From: Platycnemis pennipes
Lineage: Eukaryota > Arthropoda > Insecta > Odonata > Platycnemididae
DNA length: 64,000 nt
Reading direction: 5' to 3'
NCBI GenBank assembly: GCA_933228895.1
Contig: OW121849.1
Location: forward strand, 126,918,849-126,982,848
The position numbers were made by a program, and so were the translations under genes. The notes under the pieces are model-generated. The model ran no database searches, was not told the DNA's origin, and saw nothing but the letters and a program-made list of their open reading frames with translations. This document shows, piece after piece, positions 32,147-42,520 of this stretch. Positions within the stretch are counted from its first letter, which is position 1. Every line of letters begins with the position of its first letter.

Positions 32147-32935
32147 GAGCTCTACGGCCTCTTAAAGTGACAAGTTATAAAAATCTCCAATGGCCGTAAT
32201 AAAATTGGCACCACTCGCCAATGTTATACCACAAAGTGCTGTGTTGGTTTGTGGGAAAAAAGGGGTAAATCTACACCAGTGACCAACCACAGCCTCTCGA
32301 CCAGAAAACCCTGTGGTGGTTTACGGGGAGTTATTTCCTCGCCAGTGACACAACCACATACACACACACTCAACCCAAAAAAAGGATCCCTCGCTGGGCT
32401 AATGAGACCCCGCTAAGGATGCCTGGGTTAAGAACAACAATCGCACTCACAAGCACTCAAGAAAACACTCACTCACACACTGAGATGGGCCCAACTTCTG
32501 GGAGAATCTAGCTCAAAAGAGCGTGGTCAAAAAAAGTACAAAAACAAGAAAAGACTAGAGTGTGTGTCAGAGACGCGTATTTCGGCCACAAGGTGGCCCT
32601 CTTCAGCGAACTGAAGGGAGGCATGCATCCCAGGCATCCTTAGCGGGGTCTCATTAGCCCAGCGAAGGATCCCTCTTTTTTTTTTTTTTGGGGTTGAGTG
32701 TGTGTGTCTGTGGTTGTGTCACTGGCGAGGTAGTATCTTCCCGTAAACCACCACAGGGTTTTCTGGTCGAGAGGTTGTGGTTGGTCACTGGCGTGGATTT
32801 ACCCCTTTTTTACCGCAAACCAACACAGCAATTTGTGGTATAACATTGACGAGTGGTGCCAATTTTATTACGGTCATTGGAGATTTTTATAACTTGTCAC
32901 ATTAAAAGAGTCACTAGGCTAGGTATAAGAAATTC
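32147..32935. mobile_element. Inverted-repeat element with Penelope-like ribozyme motif
   Basis: The left arm (about 32163-32440) and right arm (about 32625-32935) are inverted copies: for example ACAAGTTATAAAAATCTCCA against its complement, and GGATCCCTCGCTGGGCTAAT against ATTAGCCCAGCGAAGGATCC. The arms carry CCAGTGAC...ACAACCA...GTGGTTTACGGG repeats. The head GAGCTCTACGGCC recurs at 41942 in another member. The centre contains a hammerhead-like motif. No transposase and no sure duplication. Confidence 0.7.
32573..32606 (-). ncRNA. Candidate hammerhead ribozyme core
   Basis: The minus strand reads CTGAAGA (32606-32600), a perfect stem GGCCAC-CTT-GTGGCC, then GAAA (32583-32580) and TACGCGTC. 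This is the CUGANGA-stem II-GAAA-stem III-UC order of a hammerhead. Stem I would pair sequence before CTGAAGA with CTGACACAC; its quality is uncertain. The layout resembles ribozymes of Penelope-like elements. Confidence 0.5.
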
Positions 32936-33250
32936 TGTAACTGGTATGCGAGTGGTTTTCAATAACACTAATAATATAAATTATTAGGAAGGGAAGAAGT
33001 TGCTACATTTGAAACATACTAAGAGGATGGACGAAATCTTCAGAGCATAGAATTAATGAAGGAACCATAAAAATACCAAACATCCTAACTTGGCTTCATT
33101 GCATCAACTCAATTATGATGAAGGAACTGGCAAAACAAACAGTGCCAATTACCAATGACTGCAGTAAATTAATGATTGGATGAGTAAACTCATTGCTTAG
33201 TTCTCTGAACCTCATTTATAGAGTGAAATCTAATCCACAATGGTTTAAAC

Positions 33251-33830
33251 CAGGGATGTGACTCGAAAAGGCATTTTACGTTTCGTGCCGTACCTGCGAG
33301 GCACCCGAGCTCGGAGTCCGAGCCTCGGCGTTGAAGGAGACACAACCCTTCACCACGGGTGGTTTATAGCACCAACTGACCAGTCACACTATAGTTTATA
33401 ACTTCTTAAAGTTAAACATAAATCACAAAGCTAATTTCGTCATTGTGTTGCACTAGTCACGCTGATGAAAATGGTTTTTTCATCGCAGTCATACGATAGA
33501 TATTAACCAATTTACATGCTTTAGTAATTTAATGCACATTAAACTGGCTTGACTTACTAATGCACGTAAAATGGTTAATATATATCATATAACTGTGTTT
33601 AAAAAACCATTTTGATCAACGTGAATAGTACAACACCAAGATGAACATAATTGTTCGATTTATGTTTAACTTTAAGAAGTTATAAACTATAGTGTGACTG
33701 GTCAGTTGGTGCTATAAACCACCCGTGGTGAAGGGTTGGGTCTCCTTCGACGCCGAGGCTCGGACTCCGAGTTGGGTTGCCTCCCAGGTACGGCACGAAA
33801 CGTAAAATGCCTTTTCGGGTCACATCCCTG
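33251..33830. mobile_element. Palindromic hAT-type MITE
   Basis: 580 bp, nearly one full palindrome: CAGGGATGTGACTCGAAAAG at the left, the complement of CTTTTCGGGTCACATCCCTG at the right. The arms continue through GGTTTATAGCACCAACTGAC and its complement to a short spacer. Flanks GTTTAAAC (33243-33250) and GTTTAAAA (33831-33838) match at 7 of 8, as for hAT. Non-coding. Confidence 0.88.
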
Positions 33831-34564
33831 GTTTAAAACAGCAAGAGCAATATAAATATTTACCTTCTTTCACACCATTTATAATATGGAGGTGTTAAAT
33901 TTAATTTTTGCCAATACCCTTTCCCAAAACCAATGAATTTTAAAGAGTGGAGTAGTGCCCACATCGCTTTTTCCACATGATGGATGGGAGACTCGCTGCT
34001 GAGCTTAAAGCCACCGAGTGCGTCCAACAGGTTGCGGATGGTGGGTCGACCTCTAGATATAGAGGGTAGCTGCGAGATAAGTGAGATTACGTCGAAAAAG
34101 CAGTCGTGGACATTCAGAGGTGGTATTGGTCTATCCCTGGGTAAGGTAGGCCTTTAAATAATACAGAACCTGTGAAGATGCCATGACTTAGCGACGGAGG
34201 CCGCCAACAATTCTTCCTTCCAACAACGCTTCCCATCACCCGGAGGAGAGGGCAGCAGCTCTTCTTCACATGAGTGAAGGTGGAGACCACAGTGGTCGGT
34301 ACAGCGACATTCATTTCACTACAGGCATGGTAACATTTACTTTAACGGCTGTAGAACTGCGATGTGGAAGGCAAGGGCAAACAACCACATTATTATCCCG
34401 AGGAGTCGCAGCTACTCCACTCTTTTCCTTTGTTATCAAAATCTGATGGCACCCTCTCAAGTAAAATATTCCAGAGGTAAAATAGTCCCCCATTCGGATC
34501 TCCTGGCGGGGACTACCCGAGAAAGTACATCAGTCAAGTGCGATAATCATTTTAGGGTAGGAGC

Positions 34565-35273
34565 GTGGAATCACTTCAGACCTGCGGAAGACTGGAGAAC
34601 CTAAAGGTGGAAATGTGGAGAATGGACCTCGATGTATTAGGAATCAGTGAAATGAGATGGCCCAAAGAAGGAGACTTTTGGAGTGGAAGTTATAGAATTA
34701 TTCACACCGGATCACTGAATGGTAACGCTGGAGTAGGCATAATGCTCAGGAAGAGTGCAGGACTGCGTGAAGACCTTCCTGCAGTACAGTGAAAGGATTA
34801 TGATGGTTAAAATTGAAACTAAGCCGACAGATACCATTGTGTGTAAGTTTACCTGCCTACGTCGGACTACAAAGATGAAGAAGTGGAAGTTGTCTACAAA
34901 GATATCACTGAAGTAGGTAATAAACAGAGGAGAAGAAAACCTAATTATTTTAGGAGACTGGAATGCTGTCGTCGGCGAAGGTCAAGATGGAAGAATAACT
35001 GGAAAATATGGATTGGGAAACCGAAATAACAGAGGAGAAAGACTGCTGGAGTTCTGCAAACAACATAAGTTAGTGGTTACTAACACATTGTCTAAAAATC
35101 ACAACCGAAGAAGATACACGTGGAAAATGCCAGTAGACAGAGGAAGATTTCAAATAGACTACATTTTAGTGAAGCAGAGGTTCAGGAATCAGGTGGACTG
35201 CAAAAGCTACCTGGGTGCAGACATCGACAGCGACCATAATTTAGTGATGATGAAATGCCATCTAAACTTTTAG
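34565..35273 (+). pseudogene. LINE apurinic endonuclease domain
   Basis: Reads GRLENLKVEMWRMDLDVLGI then SEMRWPKEGDFWSGSYRIIH (first active-site Glu), then after frame changes [60 protein letters not shown] and [10 protein letters not shown] (the final SDH of APE-type endonucleases). Two or more frameshifts around 34790-34990 break it. Confidence 0.85.
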
Positions 35274-35276
35274 AGA

Positions 35277-37324
35277 GTGAAGAAAACAGTGAAGAACATT
35301 TGGCAAGTAGAAAAACTGAAGGACACTCAACATCAGCTGGAATTTCAGAAAGCAGTAGAAAACAACATAGGAAAGGATCTGACTAAGAAATCGGTAGAAG
35401 AGCATTGGGAAAACATTAAATATGGACTAGAGAAAGCCGCAAAAGAAGTTCTTGGAAGCAGAAAAGCTGTTAAGAAGAAGCCATGGATCACGGAAGATCC
35501 TGATTGAAGAAAGAAGAAAGTACAAGAATGCGAAAACTGGAGAAGAGCAGCTTTGCTACAATAGAAAAAGGAATGAGGTCAGTCACAAAGGCAGGAAAGC
35601 TAGAGAAATGTGGATAACTAATCTATGCGAAGATGTACAAAACAACCTTTCCCTTGGAAAGGTGGAAGCTGCATATACGATAGTGAACGGAGCGCAAGAT
35701 GCAATGCTATAAGAGACAAGAATGGAGTACTTTTGTTTGAACATGAAGACAAAGTGAAGAGATGGAAAGAATATCTGGAAGAGTTGTACAACGGGAACAA
35801 TCTCAGCACGAAAGTAATTGAAGAGGAGAGCGAATTCGAAGAGGATGATATGGGAGCATCAATACTGAGGTCTGAATTCGACACAGCAGTAAGAGACTTT
35901 CGGATGAGTAAGGCTTCTGGAATTGATGATGTTCCTGCAGGACTAATTAAAAATGCAGGAGAGAAGATGTTGGCCTGTCTCTACAAGACCATCTGCGACA
36001 AGTACTTAACAGGAGAAATACCCAGGGACTTCAAGAAAAACATCATCATTCCTATTCCCAAAAAGAAGAGAGTGGAGAAATGTGAAAAATTTTAGGACTA
36101 TAAGTCTGACGACACATGCATCAAAGATATTGACAAGGATAATCTACAGAAGAATAGAACGAAAAGCAGATGAGTTCCTGGATGAGGAGCAATTCGGATT
36201 CAGGAAAAGTAAGGGTACAAGAAAAGCAATATTGGCCCTTAGGCTGCTCATAGAGAAGGCTTTTGACAACATGGATTGGAATTTAATGCTTGGAATTCTG
36301 AAAGGAATTGGAGTGTCGTACAATGACCGAAGAATTATCTACAGTTTGTATAAAAACCAAGTAGCAGTGATAAAATCTGGACCCAGCTGTGAAGAAGCAA
36401 GAATAAGGAAAGGAGTGAGACAAGGCTGTGCACTGTCTCCCATAATTTTTGACGTTTACATCAAGAGAGCCATCAATGAAATCAAGGAGAAGTGTTCTGG
36501 AGTGAACATCCACGGAGAAACAATCAGTATGCTACGATTCGCTGATGACATAGCTCTCATTGAGGAGACAGTAGAAAACAACATAGGAAAGGATCTGACT
36601 GATTGACAAGGATCTGAATAAGATGTTAACAACCATGGAAAGGACAATGGCAAGTTATCATCTGAAGATCAATAAGAAGAAAACTAAGATATTGGTGAGC
36701 AGCAAGAGAGAGGAGGCCAAAACCAATGTTATACTAGGAAAACAAACTAGAAGAGGTGAAAGAGTTCTGTTACCTGGGTGCAGAGTAGCCAACGATGGAT
36801 GAAGCAAGAAAGAAATAGTGAGTAGAATAGCCCAGGCAAAGAGGGCATTCTATCAAAAGAAGAATCTACTTACCGCTGGAAATACAAGCTTGGAAATAAG
36901 GAAGCAATTCATCAAAACGTATATCTGGAGCATGTTTCTTTACGGCAGTGAGGCATGGACAATGACAGAAGTAGAGAAGAAAAGGGTGGAAGCATTTGAA
37001 ATGTGGTGCAACAGAAGAATGTTGAAGATTAAATGGATTGACCAAGTGACAAATGAAGAAGTCCTAAGAAGATTGGGAGAAAAGAGAAGTCTGCTGAAAA
37101 CTATAAAAAGAAGACAGGACAACCTAATCGGCCATATCTTAAGACATGATGGCCTGATTAAGACAATCGTTGAAGGAAAAGTGAATGGAAAGAATGGAAA
37201 AGGCAGACCTCAGATGAGTTACATAGAACAGGTCATAAAGGACGTGAAAGAAAGGAACTACGTTAATATGAAGAGGTTGGCCGATAGAAGAATCGAGTGG
37301 AGGGCTGTGTCAAACCAATCCTAG
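35277..37324 (+). pseudogene. LINE reverse transcriptase
   Basis: Linker sequence leads to EFDTAVRDFRMSKASGIDDV and PAGLIKNAG, then FRTISLTTHASKILTRIIYR, EQFGFRKSKGTRKAI, KAFDNMDWNLMLGILKGIG, RKGVRQGCALSPIIFDVYI and MLRFADDIALIEE (catalytic FADD intact). The motif around the first catalytic Asp is shortened (LLIEKAFDNMDW), suggesting a small deletion. After a break near 36600 the thumb resumes (IWSMFLYGSEAWTMTEVEKK, MLKIKWIDQVTNEEVLRRLG, GHILRHDGLIKTIVEGKVNG). Stops and frameshifts near 35510, 36094 and 36606 make it inactive. Confidence 0.88.
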
Positions 37325-37355
37325 GATTGTTGACCCATGATGATGATGATGGAGG

Positions 37356-38313
37356 GGAGACTTACCAGATAGTGAAATAATTTAAAAGTGCCTTCATCCA
37401 AGGCAGAGATGTCTTGTTGTTCATGATAAATGATAAAAAAAAAAGTATGTACATCCATGGTACAGCCACAACAATGACCAACTTGGGCATCAAGTAGAAG
37501 AACAAAAATTAGGCCAGAAAAAAGCAAAAGGATTTGATATTTAAGTATCGAAACCAGTAATAATGGTAAAGCCATGAATGTGGGTTCCTACTATCAGCAG
37601 AAAAATGAGGGGCTTAGTGAATCGTCGAGGAAATATTCAAGCGAAATTGACATGAAAAATCGACGCTTCGATGGAGAAATTACTGCAAATTTTGTCGTGC
37701 AATAACTAAACTAACCTTGTGCACACCATAAATGCATTATGAGGCTGGCCCAAAACAGCACATTAAGACAGATAAACAAGTATTACGGGCAACTACAGCT
37801 GATATTGGATTCTCTCGCTGAAAATTAATTGGACAGCACCCTAACATAGGTTGATTTCCAAAGACGCCTACCCATGACAACTTAATTAATAGCCTAAAAG
37901 ACTTTAAAAAAAAACCTCTTTATAACCACCAAACTTAGGCTGAAACATTGACTGGTAGTCAGGTATACAAAAATAACACTAAATATTCCCTGCAATGACA
38001 ACCGTTCAAAAGTAATCTACACTTAGCTTGGTGCAATGCAAAGGAAACATTGCAAAATGCTAATTGTGAACGTTTGCCAACTGTTCAGGAGGAATAAATT
38101 CCGTCATCATTGACTTATTCTCTTCCTCAAAGGCTTTATTTATGATTAAATGTCACTTAAGAATCCCAAACAATCGTAGGTAAACAAAAAAAGAATAAAA
38201 TTACCCTTGATTAATTAAATAAGAAACAGACATTATCTTATGCGTTAATTTTAAAATGCCAACCAGTGTGTTAATTTTCCCCTTCAGTAAATGGTTAAAA
38301 CATCTGTCATTGA
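37356..38313. other. Rag intron 1 sequence, no recognised feature
   Basis: AT-rich. A good minus-strand donor (CTG|GTAAGT, GT at 37365-37364) ends a short open frame, but nothing supports its use as an exon. Confidence 0.5.
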
Positions 38314-38320
38314 AACAATC

Positions 38321-38378
38321 ATTCTCCCATGCCACACACCCTCGCGGTGGCTTGCAGGGTATCGTGTAGATGTAGATG
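38321..38378 (+). mobile_element. 58-bp LINE 3' tail with duplication
   Basis: CCACACACCCTCGCGGTGGC, TTGCAGGGTATCGTGTAGAT and GTAGATG, flanked by AACAATC at 38314-38320 and 38379-38385. Same tail as the LINE ending at 17552 and as the insert at 14761-14833. Confidence 0.85.
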
Positions 38379-38721
38379 AACAATCGTTTGTCGACAACAC
38401 TGAGGTACTATGTGGAATAAAACTAAAACCAGTAAGGAAGAAAACCATTAGTATATCACAACTGTGTTAAGTTAATCACCCAAACACTGGGTTCACGGTG
38501 TATTTCTAATTTACTCTGTATACTATTTAATATCTGACTTTCACACGGGAGTCCTCTCATTCGTTTGGCAAGAAAATAAATCACCAACGCATGACTACGA
38601 ATACACCAATTTTTGACAACACTTTTCGATGGACTAAATGCCCGTTTGTCTTCATTGAGACACGAATTCGAAAAGGGCAAGCCTTAAACTAGATTGTCAC
38701 GTATCAGGGCAATGTACTCAC

Positions 38722-38724
38722 CAT
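38722..38724 (-). CDS. RagC-D: Rag GTPase RagC/RagD, exon 1 (start codon only)
   Basis: On the minus strand GAAATG is followed at once by the strong donor GTGAGT (38721-38716). The exon therefore contributes 5' UTR and only the ATG. Its phase 0 end matches the phase 0 start of exon 2 (TCA TAT GAG), giving M-S-Y-E-Q. The 5' UTR runs to the right for an unknown distance, probably into 38725-38880. Intron 1 (31801-38721) is 6.9 kb. Confidence 0.8.
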
Positions 38725-39762
38725 TTCTAATTAATTTCAAGTTAGACTTCAATCGCTCTTCGAGACTACACCAATTCTAATTACGTCTCAATATGGATTG
38801 AATAGGCACAGCACGATTAGCTCATTAGTAAGATAAATACCCAACTATAACGATTTTCGACAACAATTCACCCAACCTACACCACAGGTCACGCACTTCA
38901 CAATCTAAACATGTGATCGTTTATGTGACTGATGTGACTACCGATCACTTCCGGTGGATTTCGCTGCAACCTGATAGTATTTATTACCTGCTGATTTCGG
39001 AATGCGAATTGTTTGCATCGGAAATTATAAAATACGTTCCCATAATTATCAGTAGTGACCATTCATCTTCAATACATTGGCAAATGGTTAACATTCAGTT
39101 TCAAAACTGAATTAATAAGCTATCGGAAATATTGTCATACTAATGGCCCATTTTCCCAACTGTCATTCTTGATTTGGAGAAATACTTGTAGAATCAATGT
39201 CTTGGTTCTGATGAACTCTCAGCCTCTTCTATCATGTAAATTTGTAACTCACGTAAGAGCTGTGTCAAGAAAGAAATCGATCGTGCTTTCAGTTACTGTC
39301 GTTGTGTTCACGCATTCCCATTTGAAGAGTTTACAAAAGGAAGCATCGTGTTCAATTTCCACCCCTCGATTTTTTATTCGCATACCATATATCATCGGTG
39401 ATCTCTTAGTTCAAATTGTTAATATAATACCCATTACCCTATGACTAGTTCAACAATGCAATACCTCAAATCATTCATTCCTTACAAAGATTTTTTTTTC
39501 ATTTTCCGTAACATTACCTATCTGTTATATTTCTGACTAATTCATTTTGTGGGTGTTCGTCACCTAAGATTAAGATCCAAATATGCATACGCCATAAGGA
39601 TACGAGTTCGTAACCCTACGACTTCCGCGGTGATACACCTACAGAATGAAACACAGATGACGCGATGATTCGGCGAAGCTCTGTGGACGAGCCTTAAATT
39701 CCATTCTATGTGATTTGTATTCACCACACACTACGTTGCGGTCAACTCGAAAGCTGCTAGCA
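38725..39762. promoter_or_regulatory. Divergent promoter interval between the two host genes
   Basis: Separates the start codons of the Rag GTPase (minus) and the membrane-protein gene (plus). It contains the 5' UTRs of both and probably both promoters. ACTTCCGG at 38947-38954 matches the ETS/GABP consensus common in housekeeping promoters, and ACTTCCGCGG occurs near 39628. No convincing TATA box is at a suitable place. The small open frames inside it look accidental. Confidence 0.5.
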
Positions 39763-39802
39763 ATGGACAAACTATGTCCCCAATTAATAATTCTTTTACT
39801 GA
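39763..39802 (+). CDS. Small single-pass membrane protein, exon 1 (signal peptide)
   Basis: 40 nt: ATG GAC AAA CTA TGT ... encodes MDKLCPQLIILLL plus one base of the next codon. The donor is CTGA|GTAAGT (39803-39808). Joined to exon 2 it gives the hydrophobic core LIILLLIIACTA, a typical cleavable signal peptide. The family is not recognised. Evidence for the gene is that signal peptide, extracellular stretch, membrane segment and stop join cleanly across three exons with consensus splice sites. Confidence 0.8.
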
Positions 39803-41014
39803 GTAAGTACCTCGTGCATGTTTCTTTAACAAACTAAGAAATTGTTTTTGAATCAACAAGTGTAAAGTCCAGCAAAATTAGATGCATCCATTTTTATTCA
39901 AAATTACTTTGGAGATCGGCAGAATATCATTAAGTACAATGTATGTATCTTACTAAAGTAAGCGGTATGGTTAAGTTCTTATCCCCAATTAATATTTCTG
40001 TTATCACTAATTTGTAAATGCTCAGCATATGATATTAGAATTCTAACATTTAGGTTCGCTCCTCAAGGTTTTAACCAGGGGCGACAATTGATTACAGATA
40101 TATTTTCCGTTTTTTAACGTACACCGAGAGGCAATAAGATGGGGAATTGCCAAACTTCGTTCATCATAAGTAAATTTTGGCCGAAGTCATGATTTATGCC
40201 GTTGAATAATTTTCGCCATGTAGGTGTGCTGTGTACCACTCACAAAGCGTGTTGGTGTGCAGTGTATCCCATGCAAAACTGAAGCCTACCCATTTCCTTC
40301 CTGAAAGATACCTACCTCTCGATCGGGAGCAACTGGTTAATGATAACAATTAGTGATTGTGTCCGATACACACGCCTGCCGAATGATAAAGTTTTGGATG
40401 TCATGCGCCTTAAGTTTTATTTTGAATAGCTTTTTTATCTGATTTCCTCAGAGTTACCTTGTATGGTTTTTATGGCTTCAATGCTCTTCACTCTTCAGCG
40501 TTGTGCAGTGGTATATATAGTTGGCGCCGAGGATGATGGGGTTAATCTGTCCTGTTTTACAGAGGCTACACACGCCTAAGCCAACTAAATGGTATTTTAT
40601 TTATATGATAATTTTAATTAATCGTGAAGGCGTAAGTGTAGAGAAGCTATTTTTGTGAACTGTATAGTATACCCGCATTTTTTTGCTGAAATGATGGGTA
40701 AAGGGGGTGAATTCTATGATGAATGTCGTGTCTCTCTCCTGAGTATCATTTTTGTATAATAATTACTTTCCTTTCATTTACGTCTTATTTTTGTGTTCAC
40801 TATTTGAACCTTATTTTGGTGTTTTATATGCTAGTACGTCATAACATAATTCTCTTATTTTTCATGCCTTTAATCACTAAAAGTGTTTCTTTTCATGATT
40901 TTATAGGAAACTGTTTTAAATTGTCAAATTTGCCTCATAAGTTCCTCATGGTAGAGATCACACTTATCAGTTCTCAATGGTCTTGGGTGAGAAACAATAG
41001 AGGCTGTTCTGTGG
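39803..41014. other. Intron 1 of the membrane-protein gene, left part
   Basis: AT-rich sequence without a recognisable feature. Confidence 0.5.
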
Positions 41015-41017
41015 TTA

Positions 41018-41430
41018 AATCTCGTTTCACACGATACTTGATCCAGTACAAGGTCTAGTATACTTGCTAGTATGCTAGCTTTCCAGTATCGTGTGAACAG
41101 AACCAGTACCTATACTGGCTGGCAAGCATGCTAGCCAGTGTACTCGCTGAGCTACTGGATTTTATACTTGATGCGGTACTAGATTTCTAGTAGGACCTAG
41201 TAGCCCAGTAGCCATCGACCAATCAAGTCACGTTACAGATGCTGTGCGAACTTCTCTTTTTTTAATTAGTATGGAATCATATGGAATAACCAATTCATAG
41301 CAAGCACTAGGTCAATGATCGTGTGAAACCTCCCAGGACGGTTCCAATCATACTAGATTCCATCCTCAATATCAAATAGCAGCTAGCACACTAGGTCTTG
41401 TGCTATATCAAGTATCATGTGAAACGGGCT
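41018..41430. mobile_element. Harbinger-like MITE, copy 1
   Basis: Inverted termini of the CGTTTCACACGATACTTG / AAGTATCATGTGAAACGGGC type with TTA at 41015-41017 and a TTA/TAA at the right end (41430-41433). Internal CTAGTATACTCGCTAG-like palindromes. It lies immediately left of copy 2. Confidence 0.85.
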
Positions 41431-41437
41431 TAACTTA

Positions 41438-41846
41438 AGCCCGTTTCACACGATACTTGATCCAGCACAAGGTCTAGTATACTCGCTAGTATGCTAGCTT
41501 TCCAGTGTCGTGTGAACAGAACTAGTATACTGGCTGGCAAGCATGCTAGCTAGTATACTCGCTGAGCTACTGGATTTCGTACTTGATGCGGTACTAGATT
41601 TCTAGTAGGACCTAGTAGCCCAGTAGCCATCGACCAATCAAGTCACGTTACTGGCGCTGTGCGATCTTCTCTTTTTTTAAATTTGTATGGAATCACATGG
41701 AATATACGATTCATAGCAAGCACAAGGTCGATGATCGTGTGAAACCTCCCAGTATGGTTCCAATCATACTAGTTTCCGTCCTCAATATCAAGTAGTGGCT
41801 AGCACACTAGGTCTTGTGCTGGACCAAGTATCGTGTGAAACGGGCT
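41438..41846. mobile_element. Harbinger-like MITE, copy 2
   Basis: 409 bp between TTA 41435-41437 and TTA 41847-41849, with termini AGCCCGTTTCACACGATACT and AGTATCGTGTGAAACGGGCT. Highly similar to copy 1 over its whole length, in the same orientation, four bases apart (CTTA) or less. Non-coding. Confidence 0.9.
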
Positions 41847-41934
41847 TTAGTCATGCTGGAAGTATCAAAAAAATATTGTTGTTGGACTGTCGTGCAACTG
41901 TTGGGGAAACATAGTGTGTTAGTTTAATAAAAAG

Positions 41935-42520
41935 GTGGAGCTCTACGGCCTTAAATGTACACAATGAAAAGAAAGACTCAAATGGCCGTAATATTTGACA
42001 CACCCAACGTGGAAGGGTAGGGGAATTTGACTGCCCAAGAAAGATTCACACGAACTGTCACACATAAGGTTCACTCTATCTATGGTTGTTTGTGGAAAAG
42101 TTAATTTCTCATCAGGGACAACCAGAGACTACATACACACAACCTTTAGTGATTCCTTCCCATGGATTTCAGGGGACCCCATCAAAGAACACTAATAAGT
42201 GGGTAACTCCAATCACTCTTGGGGTTGCTTACGGGAAGATCTTCCACGCCAGGGACAACTCCAGATTACATTCACACACCTGATTGTAAGCCTTTCACGG
42301 GGTGTATGGGGCCTCAATTAAGAGATACAGTCAATTGGGTAGACAATCACTCCCTCTGAGGCTGTTTACGGGAAAAGTATTTCCATGCCAGGGACAGCCT
42401 CAGACGACACTCAAGCATCCAGTGGTATCCCGTCAGAGTTGTTAGGACTCACAAAAGGATACGAAACTTAAGGAATACTCATTCACACACTGAGTGAGTA
42501 TTCCCTTAAGTGTTTGTCTT
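41935..42520 (+). repeat. Internally repeated element sharing its head with 32147-32935
   Basis: Begins GTGGAGCTCTACGGCC and AATGGCCGTAATA, as at 32146. Three loosely repeated units follow (about 42080, 42225 and 42365), each with a (T)TTACGGGAA...CCAGGGACA...CA-rich pattern. It ends near an inverted GAATACTCATTCACACACTG / CACTGAGTGAGTATTCC at 42473-42510. Possible non-autonomous DNA element of the same family. Confidence 0.6.

Larger units (their letters stand above)
33950..37355 (+). mobile_element. RTE-like LINE in Rag intron 1
   Basis: Near full-length non-LTR element: 5' UTR-like sequence from about 33950, endonuclease (34565-35273), reverse transcriptase (35625-37324), and a 3' end with an (ATG/GAT)n tail at 37338-37352. 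The left edge is approximate. It lies opposite to the Rag gene's direction. Confidence 0.8.

Noticed and set aside
37321..37575. Minus-strand open frame ending in a strong donor (CTG|GTAAGT), as a possible Rag exon
   Set aside because: It has no resemblance to Rag proteins, and the ATG|GTGAGT exon at 38722 fits the phase and expected M-S-Y-E-Q start. An alternative 5' exon cannot be excluded.
39055..39444. 129-codon open frame between the host genes
   Set aside because: Low-complexity hydrophobic translation of AT-rich DNA, no splice or domain support; more likely promoter or UTR.
40723..41058. 111-codon open frame in intron 1 of the membrane-protein gene
   Set aside because: Runs into a MITE end and has no recognisable motif.
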